This document shows positions 9,292 to 18,456 of a DNA stretch of 64,000 bases, in pieces. A model generated the notes under the pieces. That model did no database searches, was not told where the DNA came from, and saw only the letters and a program-made list of their open reading frames with translations. A program made the translations under genes and the position numbers. Origin of the DNA: Pseudonocardia sp. (GTDB taxonomy: Bacteria > Actinomycetota > Actinomycetes > Mycobacteriales > Pseudonocardiaceae); NCBI RefSeq assembly GCF_029263155.1, contig NZ_JAJCYB010000032.1:1-64000 (forward strand). The letters run 5' to 3'. How positions within the stretch are numbered: the first letter of the stretch is position 1; every line of letters begins with the position of its first letter.

Positions 9292-12200
9292 TCAACGAGG
9301 CATCGCTTCGTTACAGCTGTCCGTGTCGTCCGTGTAGTCGTCGATGTCGGCGGTCTCGGCGGCTTGGTCGTCGGTGTGCCAGCGGTCGAGTTCGGCGGCC
9401 CGGTGCTCGGTCTCCTCCTGTAGGTCGATGGCCCGGCGGGCGTTGATCTCGGCGAGCGCACGAGTCGCATCCGCGTAGTCGTCGGCGGTCTGCTCCGGGG
9501 TCGGGATCCGGACGGTGTCCTCGTGCACCGGCGTGGGTTCGTCGGCGGCGATCTCGCGGATGTCGCGATCCGGTGCTTCCACAACCACGTCGTGTGGCGC
9601 GGCTGCGGTGTGGTCGGCATCGTCGTCGATCAGGTCGGTCTCGGTGACGGCGCGGTGCTGGTCGTCCTCGGCCGTCGCGTGGTGGTCGGCGGCGAGCCAT
9701 TCGTCGGCCGTGACGAGCTGCTCGGGCTCGGTGTCGTCGATGTGGCGGCGGGTGAGCTCCGCTTCGCAGCGGCGGCCGTAGCCGAGGGTTCGGGAATTGT
9801 CGGCGAGGAAGTGCGCGCGGGCGTCGTCGATGACCTGGAGCTTCTCCGCCTGCGCGTCGAGGGTCTCGGCGAGCGCGCGGGCCTGCGCGGCCTCGGTGCG
9901 CAGTCGCTCACGCTCGGCGGGGCTGGCGTCGGCTTCGGCGGCGCGCAGCTCGGCGGTCTGGCGGTGGGTGGCCGCGGCCTGGCGGGTGCCGGCGAGTTCG
10001 TTGCCGACGTACCGGGGCGCCCACGCCTCCTCCCTGTGTGCGGCGCGGATCCACATCCGGAGCTGGCCATCGGTCATCTCCAGCTCTTCGCGTTCGATCT
10101 CCGGTCGGCCCAGTGTCCGCCAGGCCGCGCGGTACGCGGCGTACTGCTCGACCTGCCCCGGCTTCGGGGCGGGGCCGAGCGCGTCGGCGGGGTCGTCGTG
10201 GCCGCGCATCTCCCGGTACGCGGCGACCAGGCCCGCGCGGCGTTCCCACTCCGTGCGGGCGTCGCTGTCGGTGGGCGCGGTTCCGATCGCACTGGTGAGC
10301 CAGTCGGGCGCGGTGTCGGCGAGTTCGGCGCCGAGCTGGTCGGCGCGCTGGTCGGCTGTCTCGGCGAGTGCGGCGAGGTAGCGGCGCCACTCGGGGTTGT
10401 CGACGCGGGGTGTCCAGCTGGTGAAGGAGTCGCCGACCGGGTCGAGTTGGTCGGCGTGCTCGGTGCGGATGCGGCTGTAGATCGCGTTGGACGCGTTGCG
10501 CACTCCGTCGAAGGGGCGTTCGGCGATCGCGTCGTGCAGCACCTGCTTCGGGTCGTGCCCGGCGAGTTCGGCGCGACGCAGGATCCGGGTCAACGTGGCG
10601 GCGCCGTCTTCCGCGGCGATGCGCGACCGCTCGGCCGGGTCGAGGACGCCGTCCTGGGCGAGCTGGTCGAGCCAGGTCGCGGTCCGTTCCGTCGCGGCGA
10701 GCTGGGCGGCGTCGGCGAGCAGGTCGCCCGCGGTTCGCGTGCTGCCGGCGTCGGTGGCGGCCTGGGTGGCGGTGGCGAGCGCGGACCGGTTGGCCGCGTC
10801 CGCCGCGGTGGTGGTGTTCAGCACCTGGGCGAGCACGGCGACGGGGTCGCGGTGCAGCGTGTGGGTGTCGTTGCCCTGCGCGGCGTCGTCGACCGCGGCG
10901 AGGGTGACGACGTAGGCGGTGTTGGTGTCGCGGCCGCGGGTCATCGGCACCAGGAGCCCGGCGGGGCTGGTCCGTGGGGTGGCCACCGTGTGGCTGGTGT
11001 CGACCGACGCGCCCTGGGCGGCGTTCTTCGTCGAGGCGTATCCCAGCGCCAGGTGCTCGGCGACGTAGCCGGCGGGGAGCACCATCCGTTCGCCCAGGAC
11101 GTCACCGTCCGGGGTCCGGCCGCAGATCACCGCGACCTCGAGGGCGCCGTCGTCGCGCACGGCGTGGACCCGGTAGCGCTCGCGGGTGATCGCGGGGCGA
11201 GTGTTGCCCTCCACGCCCTGGACGGTCCAGTCCAGGGTGCGGGCCTCGACGAGATCGCCGACCCCGGCGTAGGTGCCCTGCAGCCCGAGCTTCACCCCGT
11301 TCTCGGCGACCTGGCCGAGCCGGACGAGCTCGGCGCGGACTTCCGCGGACAGGCGAGCGGCCTGTTCGTTGGTGTCGACGATGAGCAGCGACTGCCGACC
11401 GGCGAGGGTGTCGCCGAGCCAGCCGCGGACCGCGGCCTGCTCGGCCTGCTCGACGGTTCCGGCGTCGATCAGCCGGCCCTGTTTGTGGTACTCGCGCAGA
11501 ACGGTTTCGTCGCCCGCGCGCAGCCGCAGCGACGCCTCCCGCTCCCAAGCTTGGGTGAACCGGCGGGCCTCGGCGAGTTCGTAGCTGGCGCCGGACTGTG
11601 CGATCAGATCCATCCCGCCTCCGGCCCCGACCGCGGCGAGCTGGCGGTGGTCCCCGACCAGCAGCAGCTTCGCTCCGGCCGCGTCCACATGGCTGTGGAT
11701 GGCGGCGAGCGCGGCGGTGTCGGTCATCGCGGACTCGTCGACGACCACCAGGTCCCCGCCGTGCAGCCGCCACGCCTGATCTCCGTCGACGGGACGCGGC
11801 CCGCCCGAGCCGGGGCCGGCGGCGAGCCGACGCTGCGCGCAGAGCCAGGCGGCGACGTTGCTCGCGGTCACACCTTCGGACTTGAGGACCTCGGTCGCGA
11901 TCTGCGAGGTCGCCAGGCCGAAGACCCGCCGCGGGGTCTCCCCGCCTGTGTGGGCGGGGTCGGTCCAGCCGCGGGCGATCGTCCCGACGACGAACGACTT
12001 CCCGGTCCCGGGCGGCCCGATCAGGGTCTCGATCCGCGCACCGGAGGTCAGCACGCCGCAGACGGCGGCGGCCTGGTCGACCCCGAGTTCTATCCCGGAC
12101 TCGGCCAGCTCCTGGATGAACCGTTGCGCTCGGTCGTACGGCAGCGCCGTCCCTCCGCCCGTGGCGGTGGCCGCGACCAGGGCGCGTTCGGTGCGGACCT

Positions 12201-13683
12201 GATCGGGGGTGGCGTAGAGCATCGCTCCGGGGGCTTGGTAGACGCTGGAGCCGTTGTCCAGGCGCAGCTCGGCGGGGAGGTGTTCGTCCCCGGGGCGGTT
12301 GCCGTCGAGCACGATGGCGTACTTGAGGGCCTCGTCTGTGAGCGTGTCGACGAGCCGGCCGACGTCGGCGCCGTCGGTGATGCCGAGGTAGTCGGGCAGC
12401 GCGGCGTTGATCGCTCCGCTGAGATCTCCTCGGTGCCAGCCCGCCTTGCGGGACTGGATGTCCGCGAGCGCGGTCTCGATCACGGCCTGCGGCGACCACT
12501 CCATCGGCGCCGGCCTGTTGTCGCGCGCGGCGAGCACGGAATCAGCGACGCCGGCCAGGCCGCCGTCGATGTCGGCGCGCACGCGCTCGTCGATGCGGTC
12601 GAGCAGCTGCTCGCGGGTCTCCCCGGTGTGCGACTTCGACCGCCGAGTCAGCAGCGTGGCCTGCTGCGCGATTCGGTCGCGCTCCAGCCCGTTCGGGGCT
12701 CGGTCGTACCGGTCCTCGAACGCGCTGATCAGCTCGTCGGCCTTCGCGGTGAGAGTCCGCCTGCGGGTCGAGATCAGGTCCATCGCCTCCTGCGCGACGC
12801 CGACGATCTCGCGGGCCTTCCCGTCCGGGCGGGTCGCCAGCACCACCCCGAGCGCGTGCGTCAGCCGCTCCTCGGTGGTCCGCTCCGCGACCGCGGCGCC
12901 CGCGCGCTGGAACTTGAAGAGCGCACGCGAATCGATCGTGCGCCACTTGCCGTCCGGCCCCTGCACCCGGTTGAGGACCGCGTTGTGGATGTGCAGGTGC
13001 GGATCGTGGTCGCGGCTGTCGTGCTGGAAGAACGACGCCACCGTCCACTCGTGGGCATCGGCCCACCGCCCCGCCGCACCGCCGTGCTTCCCGATCCGCG
13101 TGTAGCCGGCCTTCTCCGCCATGTAGGCGAGGCCGGCGTTGTTGCCCGCCCAGATCGCGTCCTCCACGGCCGTGCGGCAACGGGCCCATGCCTGCGCGGT
13201 CTCCTCGTCCCCGGCCCGGCGGGCCGCGACTTCCTTCGCCTCGAACGCGGTGTGTACGAGCGTCACGCTCTTCTGCAGGTTGAACGTGATGTCGTAGAAC
13301 GCCACGTTGTGCCGGGCGGACTTGCCCGCTTGAACATGGAGTTCAGCGCGCCGTTCAGCGCTCGCGTCGGGCTGCTGTTCAATCGCCGCGGCGTACAGGT
13401 CGTCCTCGCTGGCGTACTTGCGGCCGGTGTGGCCGAGGGTCGCCACCTCGTCCCACTTCTTCGGGTCCTTGAACCCGGGGTCGCGCGGGTCGAGGAAGCC
13501 CTCGTAGAGCGCGCGCATGTCCTGCGCGTCGACGAGCCCGGACAGCCCCAGCCGCTCCGCTCCGGCACCCCACCAGCGGCCCGGAGGCTCTCCTTCCGAG
13601 ACGGCGCCGGTGTAGTAGTTCTCCCGGCCGGTCGCCACCTCCCTGAGCAGGTAGTCCGGTGAGTAGCCGGACGCGATGCTCAT
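9292..13683 (-). CDS. traA: MobF-family conjugative relaxase with helicase domains (TraA/TrwC-like)
   Basis: A protein of about 1463 residues that would nick the transfer origin and unwind the DNA strand during conjugation. The N-terminal relaxase domain has a tyrosine pair (Y23, Y24) and the metal-binding three-histidine cluster in HDPHLHIHN near residues 220-230. It is followed by a RecD/TraI-type helicase with Walker A GPPGTGKS near 557 and Walker B VVDESAM. The C-terminal 400 residues are charged and probably helical. ATG at 13683 fits family N-termini and overlaps an upstream TGA; in-frame GTG codons at 13689 and 13698 lie nearer the GGGGAGG site. It is the last gene of the long leftward transfer operon. 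Confidence 0.9.
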   Translation of the reverse strand: MSIASGYSPDYLLREVATGRENYYTGAVSEGEPPGRWWGAGAERLGLSGLVDAQDMRALYEGFLDPRDPGFKDPKKWDEVATLGHTGRKYASEDDLYAAAIEQQPDASAERRAELHVQAGKSARHNVAFYDITFNLQKSVTLVHTAFEAKEVAARRAGDEETAQAWARCRTAVEDAIWAGNNAGLAYMAEKAGYTRIGKHGGAAGRWADAHEWTVASFFQHDSRDHDPHLHIHNAVLNRVQGPDGKWRTIDSRALFKFQRAGAAVAERTTEERLTHALGVVLATRPDGKAREIVGVAQEAMDLISTRRRTLTAKADELISAFEDRYDRAPNGLERDRIAQQATLLTRRSKSHTGETREQLLDRIDERVRADIDGGLAGVADSVLAARDNRPAPMEWSPQAVIETALADIQSRKAGWHRGDLSGAINAALPDYLGITDGADVGRLVDTLTDEALKYAIVLDGNRPGDEHLPAELRLDNGSSVYQAPGAMLYATPDQVRTERALVAATATGGGTALPYDRAQRFIQELAESGIELGVDQAAAVCGVLTSGARIETLIGPPGTGKSFVVGTIARGWTDPAHTGGETPRRVFGLATSQIATEVLKSEGVTASNVAAWLCAQRRLAAGPGSGGPRPVDGDQAWRLHGGDLVVVDESAMTDTAALAAIHSHVDAAGAKLLLVGDHRQLAAVGAGGGMDLIAQSGASYELAEARRFTQAWEREASLRLRAGDETVLREYHKQGRLIDAGTVEQAEQAAVRGWLGDTLAGRQSLLIVDTNEQAARLSAEVRAELVRLGQVAENGVKLGLQGTYAGVGDLVEARTLDWTVQGVEGNTRPAITRERYRVHAVRDDGALEVAVICGRTPDGDVLGERMVLPAGYVAEHLALGYASTKNAAQGASVDTSHTVATPRTSPAGLLVPMTRGRDTNTAYVVTLAAVDDAAQGNDTHTLHRDPVAVLAQVLNTTTAADAANRSALATATQAATDAGSTRTAGDLLADAAQLAATERTATWLDQLAQDGVLDPAERSRIAAEDGAATLTRILRRAELAGHDPKQVLHDAIAERPFDGVRNASNAIYSRIRTEHADQLDPVGDSFTSWTPRVDNPEWRRYLAALAETADQRADQLGAELADTAPDWLTSAIGTAPTDSDARTEWERRAGLVAAYREMRGHDDPADALGPAPKPGQVEQYAAYRAAWRTLGRPEIEREELEMTDGQLRMWIRAAHREEAWAPRYVGNELAGTRQAAATHRQTAELRAAEADASPAERERLRTEAAQARALAETLDAQAEKLQVIDDARAHFLADNSRTLGYGRRCEAELTRRHIDDTEPEQLVTADEWLAADHHATAEDDQHRAVTETDLIDDDADHTAAAPHDVVVEAPDRDIREIAADEPTPVHEDTVRIPTPEQTADDYADATRALAEINARRAIDLQEETEHRAAELDRWHTDDQAAETADIDDYTDDTDSCNEAMPR

Positions 13684-13943
13684 CACCACGGGGACCACCT
13701 CCCCACAGGAACGATCTTGAAGGTCGCAGCAGCAAGATCAACCGCGCGGAGCGTCGGTTGCGGCCGGCCGAAGGCCGGCCCGGACCCGTCGATCAGGATG
13801 CCAAGGTGTGCTGCAATTGATCTTCTGGTTCTTGGGTCTCGTTCTGGGTTCTCGTTCGTCTGTTTGGCGTAGTGCTGGGTCTCGGTGTTCGTGTTCGGCT
13901 CGCTGGTGGTGGTCGGGCTGCTGGTGCGGCTCATGTCGGTCAT
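13683..13943 (-). CDS. Possible small Ser/Thr-rich protein, or non-coding leader of the relaxase gene
   Basis: An 86-codon frame whose ATG overlaps the stop of the DUF2637 gene (ATGA) and whose TGA overlaps the relaxase ATG (TGATG). Both overlaps match the coupling pattern of the whole operon. The N-terminal half is Ser/Thr/Asn-rich and polar. The C-terminal half has no natural-looking composition and coincides with two hairpins that could belong to a transfer origin. It may be a small protein of unknown function or a non-coding spacer. Confidence 0.3.
   Translation of the reverse strand: MTDMSRTSSPTTTSEPNTNTETQHYAKQTNENPERDPRTRRSIAAHLGILIDGSGPAFGRPQPTLRAVDLAAATFKIVPVGRWSPW
13713..13780. other. 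Two inverted repeats just upstream of the relaxase; oriT candidate
   Basis: The first repeat pairs GATCTTG (13713-13719) with CAAGATC (13733-13739). The second is a tight hairpin, GGCCGGCC at 13762-13769, loop GAA, GGCCGGCC at 13773-13780. Transfer origins of MobF systems often lie beside the relaxase gene and contain such inverted repeats. The assignment is positional; no nick-site consensus is recognised. Confidence 0.3.
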
Positions 13944-14806
13944 GGCTGGGTCGCCTTCTCGATGGTCGGGTCGTCGTCGTGCTCGCTCGGGTCTGACTGA
14001 TCGGTGCTGTGGGTGATCAGGTGCAGGGGTGTCGGCTGGGCTCGGAGGTGCTTGAGGGCGGCCGAGGCGGTTCCTCGGGAGACCTCGGCCGCGGCTTCCA
14101 GTTCGGTGACCGTCGGGAGGGCGCCGTGGCGGTGGGCGTGCCGCATCGCGGCCGCCCGCGCCCGCTCCCGGGCCGGAGCAACGGCCTGCTGTTCAACCGG
14201 TGCCGGGGCAAGCGCCGGACGGCCGGCGGGGGCGGCGACCTCGCGTGGAGGTTGAACAGCAGCGGGCAGCGCGGGTTGAACAGCGTGGGCCGTGGCCTGT
14301 TGAACGGTGGAGGGCTCGGGTTGAACAAGGGGCGGGTTGAACGGATCCGGCTGAACACCACCGGCGGCCGGATCGTCCGCGGTGCCCGTTGCTGGGTGTT
14401 CGTCGGTGGCGAGGAGGTAGAGCAGGTGCGCGACGATCGCGGCGGCGATCGCGGGCCATGCCCCGACCCCGAACCGCAGCGCCGGGGACGCGTCGACCGC
14501 CGACCCGGAGGCGAGGAACGCGGCCTGTGCGAGCCCGGACAGGCCGGCGGCGAGGACGACCACCGACCAGGCGTAGCGGGCTGCCGATCCCGACAGGCGG
14601 GCGGTGGCGGCGTAGGCGACCAGCGCGAGCCCGTCGGTAATCAGCGGGTAGAGCCAGGCGATTCCGGCCGGGACGCGGGCGGCGTGGGCGACCTCGTAGA
14701 GACCGTGCGCGGTCGCGACCGCGGCGCCGAGCGCGACCGCGAGCCCGGGCAGCCAGATCACGGCCCGGATCACCCGGGCGCCCGGCTCTGTGCGGGTGGT
14801 GGTCAT
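13940..14806 (-). CDS. DUF2637-type membrane protein with C-terminal helix-turn-helix-like tail
   Basis: A 288-residue protein. Residues 10-140 hold four predicted transmembrane helices, the DUF2637 pattern seen in actinobacterial plasmids and conjugative elements. A proline-rich linker follows with repeated Val-Gln-Pro units, then a C-terminal segment (TVTELEAAAEVSRGTASAAL) that looks like a winged-helix DNA-binding region. This would suit a membrane-anchored DNA-binding transfer or spread protein; the role is inferred. The ATG at 14806 overlaps the previous stop as ATGA. The linker DNA contains a cluster of GTTSAAC heptamers. Confidence 0.75.
   Translation of the reverse strand: MTTTRTEPGARVIRAVIWLPGLAVALGAAVATAHGLYEVAHAARVPAGIAWLYPLITDGLALVAYAATARLSGSAARYAWSVVVLAAGLSGLAQAAFLASGSAVDASPALRFGVGAWPAIAAAIVAHLLYLLATDEHPATGTADDPAAGGVQPDPFNPPLVQPEPSTVQQATAHAVQPALPAAVQPPREVAAPAGRPALAPAPVEQQAVAPARERARAAAMRHAHRHGALPTVTELEAAAEVSRGTASAALKHLRAQPTPLHLITHSTDQSDPSEHDDDPTIEKATQP
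14251..14342. repeat. Cluster of GTTGAAC heptamers inside the DUF2637 gene
   Basis: The heptamer GTTGAAC occurs at 14251, 14275, 14299, 14320 and 14336 on the plus strand, and its reverse complement GTTCAAC at 14191. On the coding strand it mostly specifies Val-Gln-Pro. The motif is nearly self-complementary (GTT-S-AAC), so it could act as an iteron-like protein binding site as well as code for a linker. Confidence 0.5.
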
Positions 14807-15474
14807 CGGTGGGGCCCGCCGTTCAGGGCCACCCCAACCGGTGACGGCGCAGCGGCCGGTTCCGGGGCGGGGTCGTCGCGCCGGTCGGCCCACCACGCGG
14901 TGATCACCTCGACGGTGTCGATGCCGGGGACCGGGGCGGCACCGGTCGGGCGCTGGTCCCAGTCCGCGCGGGTCTGGTGGCGCTCGATCGAGCACGACCC
15001 AGCCGACGACCGGATCCGACGGACGACCCCGGGGCGTTGCCGGTCATGCCAGTCCCCCGCGAGCTGCACCGACGCGCCCTTGCCCTGGTAGGCGGCGCAC
15101 CAGGCGTGCATGAGCCACAGCAGTTCCTCGACCACGTCGGGGTGGTAAAGCCAGCACTGCGGCAGCGTCGCGGCTCCGTCGGGATAGCGCAGGTAGATCG
15201 TGTGCAGCCAGGCGCACAACTCGGCGAGCACCCGCTCGACCACCGTCTCGTCGGCCGCGAGCAGCAACCACGACGGCGTCGGGGTCGTGGCCGGCCGCTT
15301 GGTCATCGCGGCGACGGTGTCGGCGAGCTGCCCGACCAGTCGGGCCAGGTCGTTGACCCGGGCGCCGACCTCGCGCAGTGGGTCGACCGCACGGCGTAGA
15401 TCGTCGAGATCACGGGCCAGTCCGGCGAGGGCGTCGGCGCGGGCGAACTCGGGGTCTCGGTTCGGGCCGGTCAT
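14803..15474 (-). CDS. DUF4913-like mobile-element protein
   Basis: A 223-residue protein. Residues 12-60 form a likely coiled coil. Residues 68-135 carry a tryptophan-rich segment with the WL...Y...LPQCWLYHPDVVEELLWL pattern typical of DUF4913 proteins found beside relaxase and coupling-protein genes in actinobacterial elements. The biochemical function is unknown. Start and stop overlap both neighbours by four bases, so it is translated as part of the transfer operon. Confidence 0.65.
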   Translation of the reverse strand: MTGPNRDPEFARADALAGLARDLDDLRRAVDPLREVGARVNDLARLVGQLADTVAAMTKRPATTPTPSWLLLAADETVVERVLAELCAWLHTIYLRYPDGAATLPQCWLYHPDVVEELLWLMHAWCAAYQGKGASVQLAGDWHDRQRPGVVRRIRSSAGSCSIERHQTRADWDQRPTGAAPVPGIDTVEVITAWWADRRDDPAPEPAAAPSPVGVALNGGPHR

Positions 15475-16163
15475 GGCAGACCCGGCCCGTCGTCCGTGGC
15501 GGAGCGCGACCCGCCCGGCTCTTGGTGCAGGTCGTCTACATCGAGGGCGTCGGCCGTGTCGTCGGTGTGCCAGCGGGCGAGCTGCTCGCGGCGTTCAGGG
15601 TCGTCCTCGACGGTCTGCCCGCGGAGCGCAGCGAGTCGATCAGTGAAGCGGGCCAGATCATCAGGCGGGCCGGGCACGTCGGTGCCGTCAGCGATCGCAG
15701 CCTCGGTGCGGCGGGCCTGCTCGCGCATCCAGTCCGGCATCGCCGGCACCCGTTCGTCCTCCGCCGGGGCCGACCACGGCGCATCCTGCAACCGCTCGGC
15801 CCGCTCGGTGTCGCCCGCGGCACGGGCTTCGGCGAGCGCGGCGAGATGGGCGTCGGTGTAGTAACCGGCCACGTCGAACGTGACGGCCTGGACCGTCGGG
15901 TCGGCACTCTGGTCGGTGCGCCCGATTCGGGCGGTGTGCTGGTGCAGCTCCCGGCCTGTGGCCGCATCGGCGTCGGTCGCGGCGTTGCTGTCGGTGATGC
16001 GGGCGATCAAGTCGTCCTTGTCGGCCAGGAACGCCGCTCGCTCCCCCGGGTCCACCGCCCGGCCGGGCGTGGACAGCTCCCGCAACCGCCGGGTCAACGC
16101 GGCGATCTCGGCGACCGACGGCCGGGCGCCGTCGGGGCGGTCGTTGTTCGGGTAGTCGATCAT
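15471..16163 (-). CDS. Hypothetical transfer-operon protein
   Basis: A 230-residue acidic, mostly helical protein with no transmembrane segment and no domain I recognise. The N-terminal third (VAEIAALTRRLRELSTPGR) looks like a short coiled coil. The start is the ATG at 16163, which overlaps the stop of the coupling-protein gene (ATGA). The same frame runs further upstream but is then antisense to that gene's own frame. Its place between the coupling protein and the DUF4913 gene points to a role in DNA transfer or its control. Confidence 0.65.
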   Translation of the reverse strand: MIDYPNNDRPDGARPSVAEIAALTRRLRELSTPGRAVDPGERAAFLADKDDLIARITDSNAATDADAATGRELHQHTARIGRTDQSADPTVQAVTFDVAGYYTDAHLAALAEARAAGDTERAERLQDAPWSAPAEDERVPAMPDWMREQARRTEAAIADGTDVPGPPDDLARFTDRLAALRGQTVEDDPERREQLARWHTDDTADALDVDDLHQEPGGSRSATDDGPGLP

Positions 16164-18085
16164 GAGGCACCTCCGGGGGTGTGGGCGTTGCTGGTGTGCG
16201 CGGCCTGGACGGGCAGCTCGACCGTCGGTGCGTCGAGGTCGATCAGGACGTCGTGCGTGCTGGTGGGGGTCAGGTGCTCCCGGATCCAGCGCCAGGCCCG
16301 CGCGATGGCGGCGCAGGCGGCTTGCCAGAACCTGCCGACGAGGGCGCCGATCCACCGCAGCGCGGCGACGACGGGGCCGGTCAGACGCGACCACCAGCGA
16401 CGCGCCGTCGCGGCCCAGCGGGCGAGTCGGCCGGCGAGCGCGGGGTGCGCGATCTGGAAGGCGCGCCAGCGGACATCGCGGCGCTTCCACGCCATCTGCA
16501 CCCGCCCGATCACCGGGGCCAGGCCCCGGCGGATCAACATCACCCGCCCCGACGGCAGATTCGCCAGCTGCGCCGCCGGGAGCACCGGCACCCGTCGTGT
16601 CGTCCGCGACGCGACCCGGCCGTGCATGTCCGTGGTCAGCGTCGGCTCGTCGCGGTCCCCGGCGAGGGTGGACCAGAACTGCAGGTCGTCGCGGTCGCGG
16701 GTGCCGCCGAACACCATCACCGCACCGCAGTTGTTCAAGATCGTCGCCGTGCTGTGATCGCCCCACCGGGCCAACAGCTGCGCGCGGGACTGGAACGCAG
16801 CGATGATCGTGACCCCGCGCCCGCCCATGTCCGCGGTCCAGGACTCCAACGGGACCGGGGAGATCAGCGCCGCCTCGTCCAGTGCCAACGTCAGGTTCGG
16901 GTCCAGCCGGCCCTTCGGCGCGACCGCGGCCAGCGCACGCGCCTGGCGCGCGATGTGCCCGGTCAGCGCACACACCAACGGACCAGTCTGGGTCTCCTCC
17001 CCGCCGAGCAGGAACACCGTCGCCCGCTCCGCGAGCAGCCGCTCGACGTCGAAACCGCCCCCAGCGCCGGACTTCGCCGAGCGGGCGGCGTCGGGATGGT
17101 TGAGCCACCCCAACGCCGGCGCGACGGTCGAGGTGATCGACGTCCTCGTGTTCGTGTTCGTGCCCAAGAACTGAGCCAGGTCCTGCTCGAACGCCTGCAC
17201 GGTCGAGCGGCGCAGCAGCGGCGGGACCTCCCGCGCGGCGTCGTCGACCTCGGCCACCCAGCGGCCCACATCATGGATCGACTTCCCGCCCAGCGCGGCG
17301 GCGTGCAGCAGCCCAGCCAGGACGCGGCGGGCATGGCCGTTCCAGAACTCCCGATCCCCACCCCCACCCGCGCGGGACACAGCGGCGATCAAGTCGCTGG
17401 CCCGCTCGGCGGCAGTCACCGGATCCGTGCACCCGGTCAGGGGGTCGAACGTGATGGTCGAGGCGAACGCCTTTCCGCCGAGCCCGACCGGGTTGAACAC
17501 GTACACCGGGCCGCGCTGCGCACGTAGGGGCGCGCACAGCTCGTAGAGATCGGTGCGGGTGGAGGTGACCAGGACGGCGCCGGGGGCGTCGAGGATCCGG
17601 CCGGCCAGCCATCCGGTCTTGCCGGTGCGCGGACCACCGAAGATCATGACGACGTCCTCGATCGGGGACCACACCGTCAACCAGCCCGTGCGGCATAGCT
17701 CGATCGCGACCTCGACCGCGGGCAGTCGCCATCGCGCCCACCGGCCCAGCTCGGCCAGCGACGGGCGGACCGTGGCCGCCCGTTGGCGCATGGCGCGGGC
17801 GGAGGCGTGGCGCAGGATGTCGAAGGTGGACGCGACGCCGGCCTTGCGCCGGGACTGGCTGGACCAGCGGGTCACCAGCGCGGCCGAGCGGGACAGGTGA
17901 TGCCACCCCACCGCGGCACCGACCACGGCGACGATCAGGTATCCCCACCACGGGAGCTGGCGCAGCAGCGCCCACGCCGGGAACCCGGCGAGCAGGACGC
18001 AGAGCAGGGCGTAGGCGTACGAGCCGCGCCGCCACAACACCGCAGCCGGGATCCCCAGCACCACCAGGAGTAGGAGCAGATTCAT
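16160..18085 (-). CDS. VirD4/TraG-type conjugative coupling protein
   Basis: A 641-residue membrane ATPase that would link the relaxase-DNA complex to the secretion channel. Two N-terminal membrane helices (residues 1-17 and 24-60 region) are followed by Walker A GGPRTGKT (150-157), Walker B LTLALDEAALI and the TIIAAFQSRAQL motif, as in TraG/TraD/VirD4 proteins. The ATG at 18085 overlaps the previous stop (ATGA). The relaxase of the same operon is its expected partner. Confidence 0.85.
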   Translation of the reverse strand: MNLLLLLVVLGIPAAVLWRRGSYAYALLCVLLAGFPAWALLRQLPWWGYLIVAVVGAAVGWHHLSRSAALVTRWSSQSRRKAGVASTFDILRHASARAMRQRAATVRPSLAELGRWARWRLPAVEVAIELCRTGWLTVWSPIEDVVMIFGGPRTGKTGWLAGRILDAPGAVLVTSTRTDLYELCAPLRAQRGPVYVFNPVGLGGKAFASTITFDPLTGCTDPVTAAERASDLIAAVSRAGGGGDREFWNGHARRVLAGLLHAAALGGKSIHDVGRWVAEVDDAAREVPPLLRRSTVQAFEQDLAQFLGTNTNTRTSITSTVAPALGWLNHPDAARSAKSGAGGGFDVERLLAERATVFLLGGEETQTGPLVCALTGHIARQARALAAVAPKGRLDPNLTLALDEAALISPVPLESWTADMGGRGVTIIAAFQSRAQLLARWGDHSTATILNNCGAVMVFGGTRDRDDLQFWSTLAGDRDEPTLTTDMHGRVASRTTRRVPVLPAAQLANLPSGRVMLIRRGLAPVIGRVQMAWKRRDVRWRAFQIAHPALAGRLARWAATARRWWSRLTGPVVAALRWIGALVGRFWQAACAAIARAWRWIREHLTPTSTHDVLIDLDAPTVELPVQAAHTSNAHTPGGAS

Positions 18086-18456
18086 CGGTCCGCTCCCACC
18101 GCGTGGGCGACCGCCGTGGCGACCGCGCGGGCGTTGCCCGGGCCCATCGCCCGGAACCGGAACCGGTCCGTCCCCAGCGTGATCGCCAGGTCGAGCACCG
18201 CGAGCTCCGTCGACGACGCGGCGTCGAACCGGCCGTTGTCGAACGCGATCCGCGCGGCGCGGAAGTCGATCCACCACCCGCCGTCCGGGCTGTGGTTCAC
18301 ACACGCCGCCACGAACTCCGTCCGCCGCGGCCACACCTCGTGGGCGAGCAGCAGCCACACCGCGGCCTGCACGTGCGCGTCGTGCCCGTCGATCCACCGA
18401 TGCAACCCCGCGACCACCGCGGCAGGGCCGCCGATCGCGCGTACCTGGCGGGTCAT
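18082..18456 (-). CDS. Hypothetical transfer-operon protein
   Basis: A 124-residue protein with several tryptophans in the middle (WLLLAHEVWPRR, GGWWIDF) and an alanine-rich C-terminus. No known domain is recognised. It begins at the ATG at 18456, overlapping the upstream stop, and ends on the coupling-protein start (ATGA at both ends). The compact placement suggests a conserved accessory protein of this element type. Confidence 0.65.
   Translation of the reverse strand: MTRQVRAIGGPAAVVAGLHRWIDGHDAHVQAAVWLLLAHEVWPRRTEFVAACVNHSPDGGWWIDFRAARIAFDNGRFDAASSTELAVLDLAITLGTDRFRFRAMGPGNARAVATAVAHAVGADR

Noticed and set aside
9523..13662. A very long plus-strand open frame (about 1380 codons) opposite the relaxase gene
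   Set aside because: It mirrors the relaxase codons on the other strand; its composition (Gly/Val/Arg-rich, no domain) is what an antisense frame in GC-rich DNA gives, while the minus strand encodes clear relaxase and helicase motifs.
13940..16163. Extended starts for the DUF2637 and 230-residue genes (long upstream open frames)
   Set aside because: The upstream parts overlap the previous genes in another frame and have no ribosome binding site; the ATGA overlaps give better starts.
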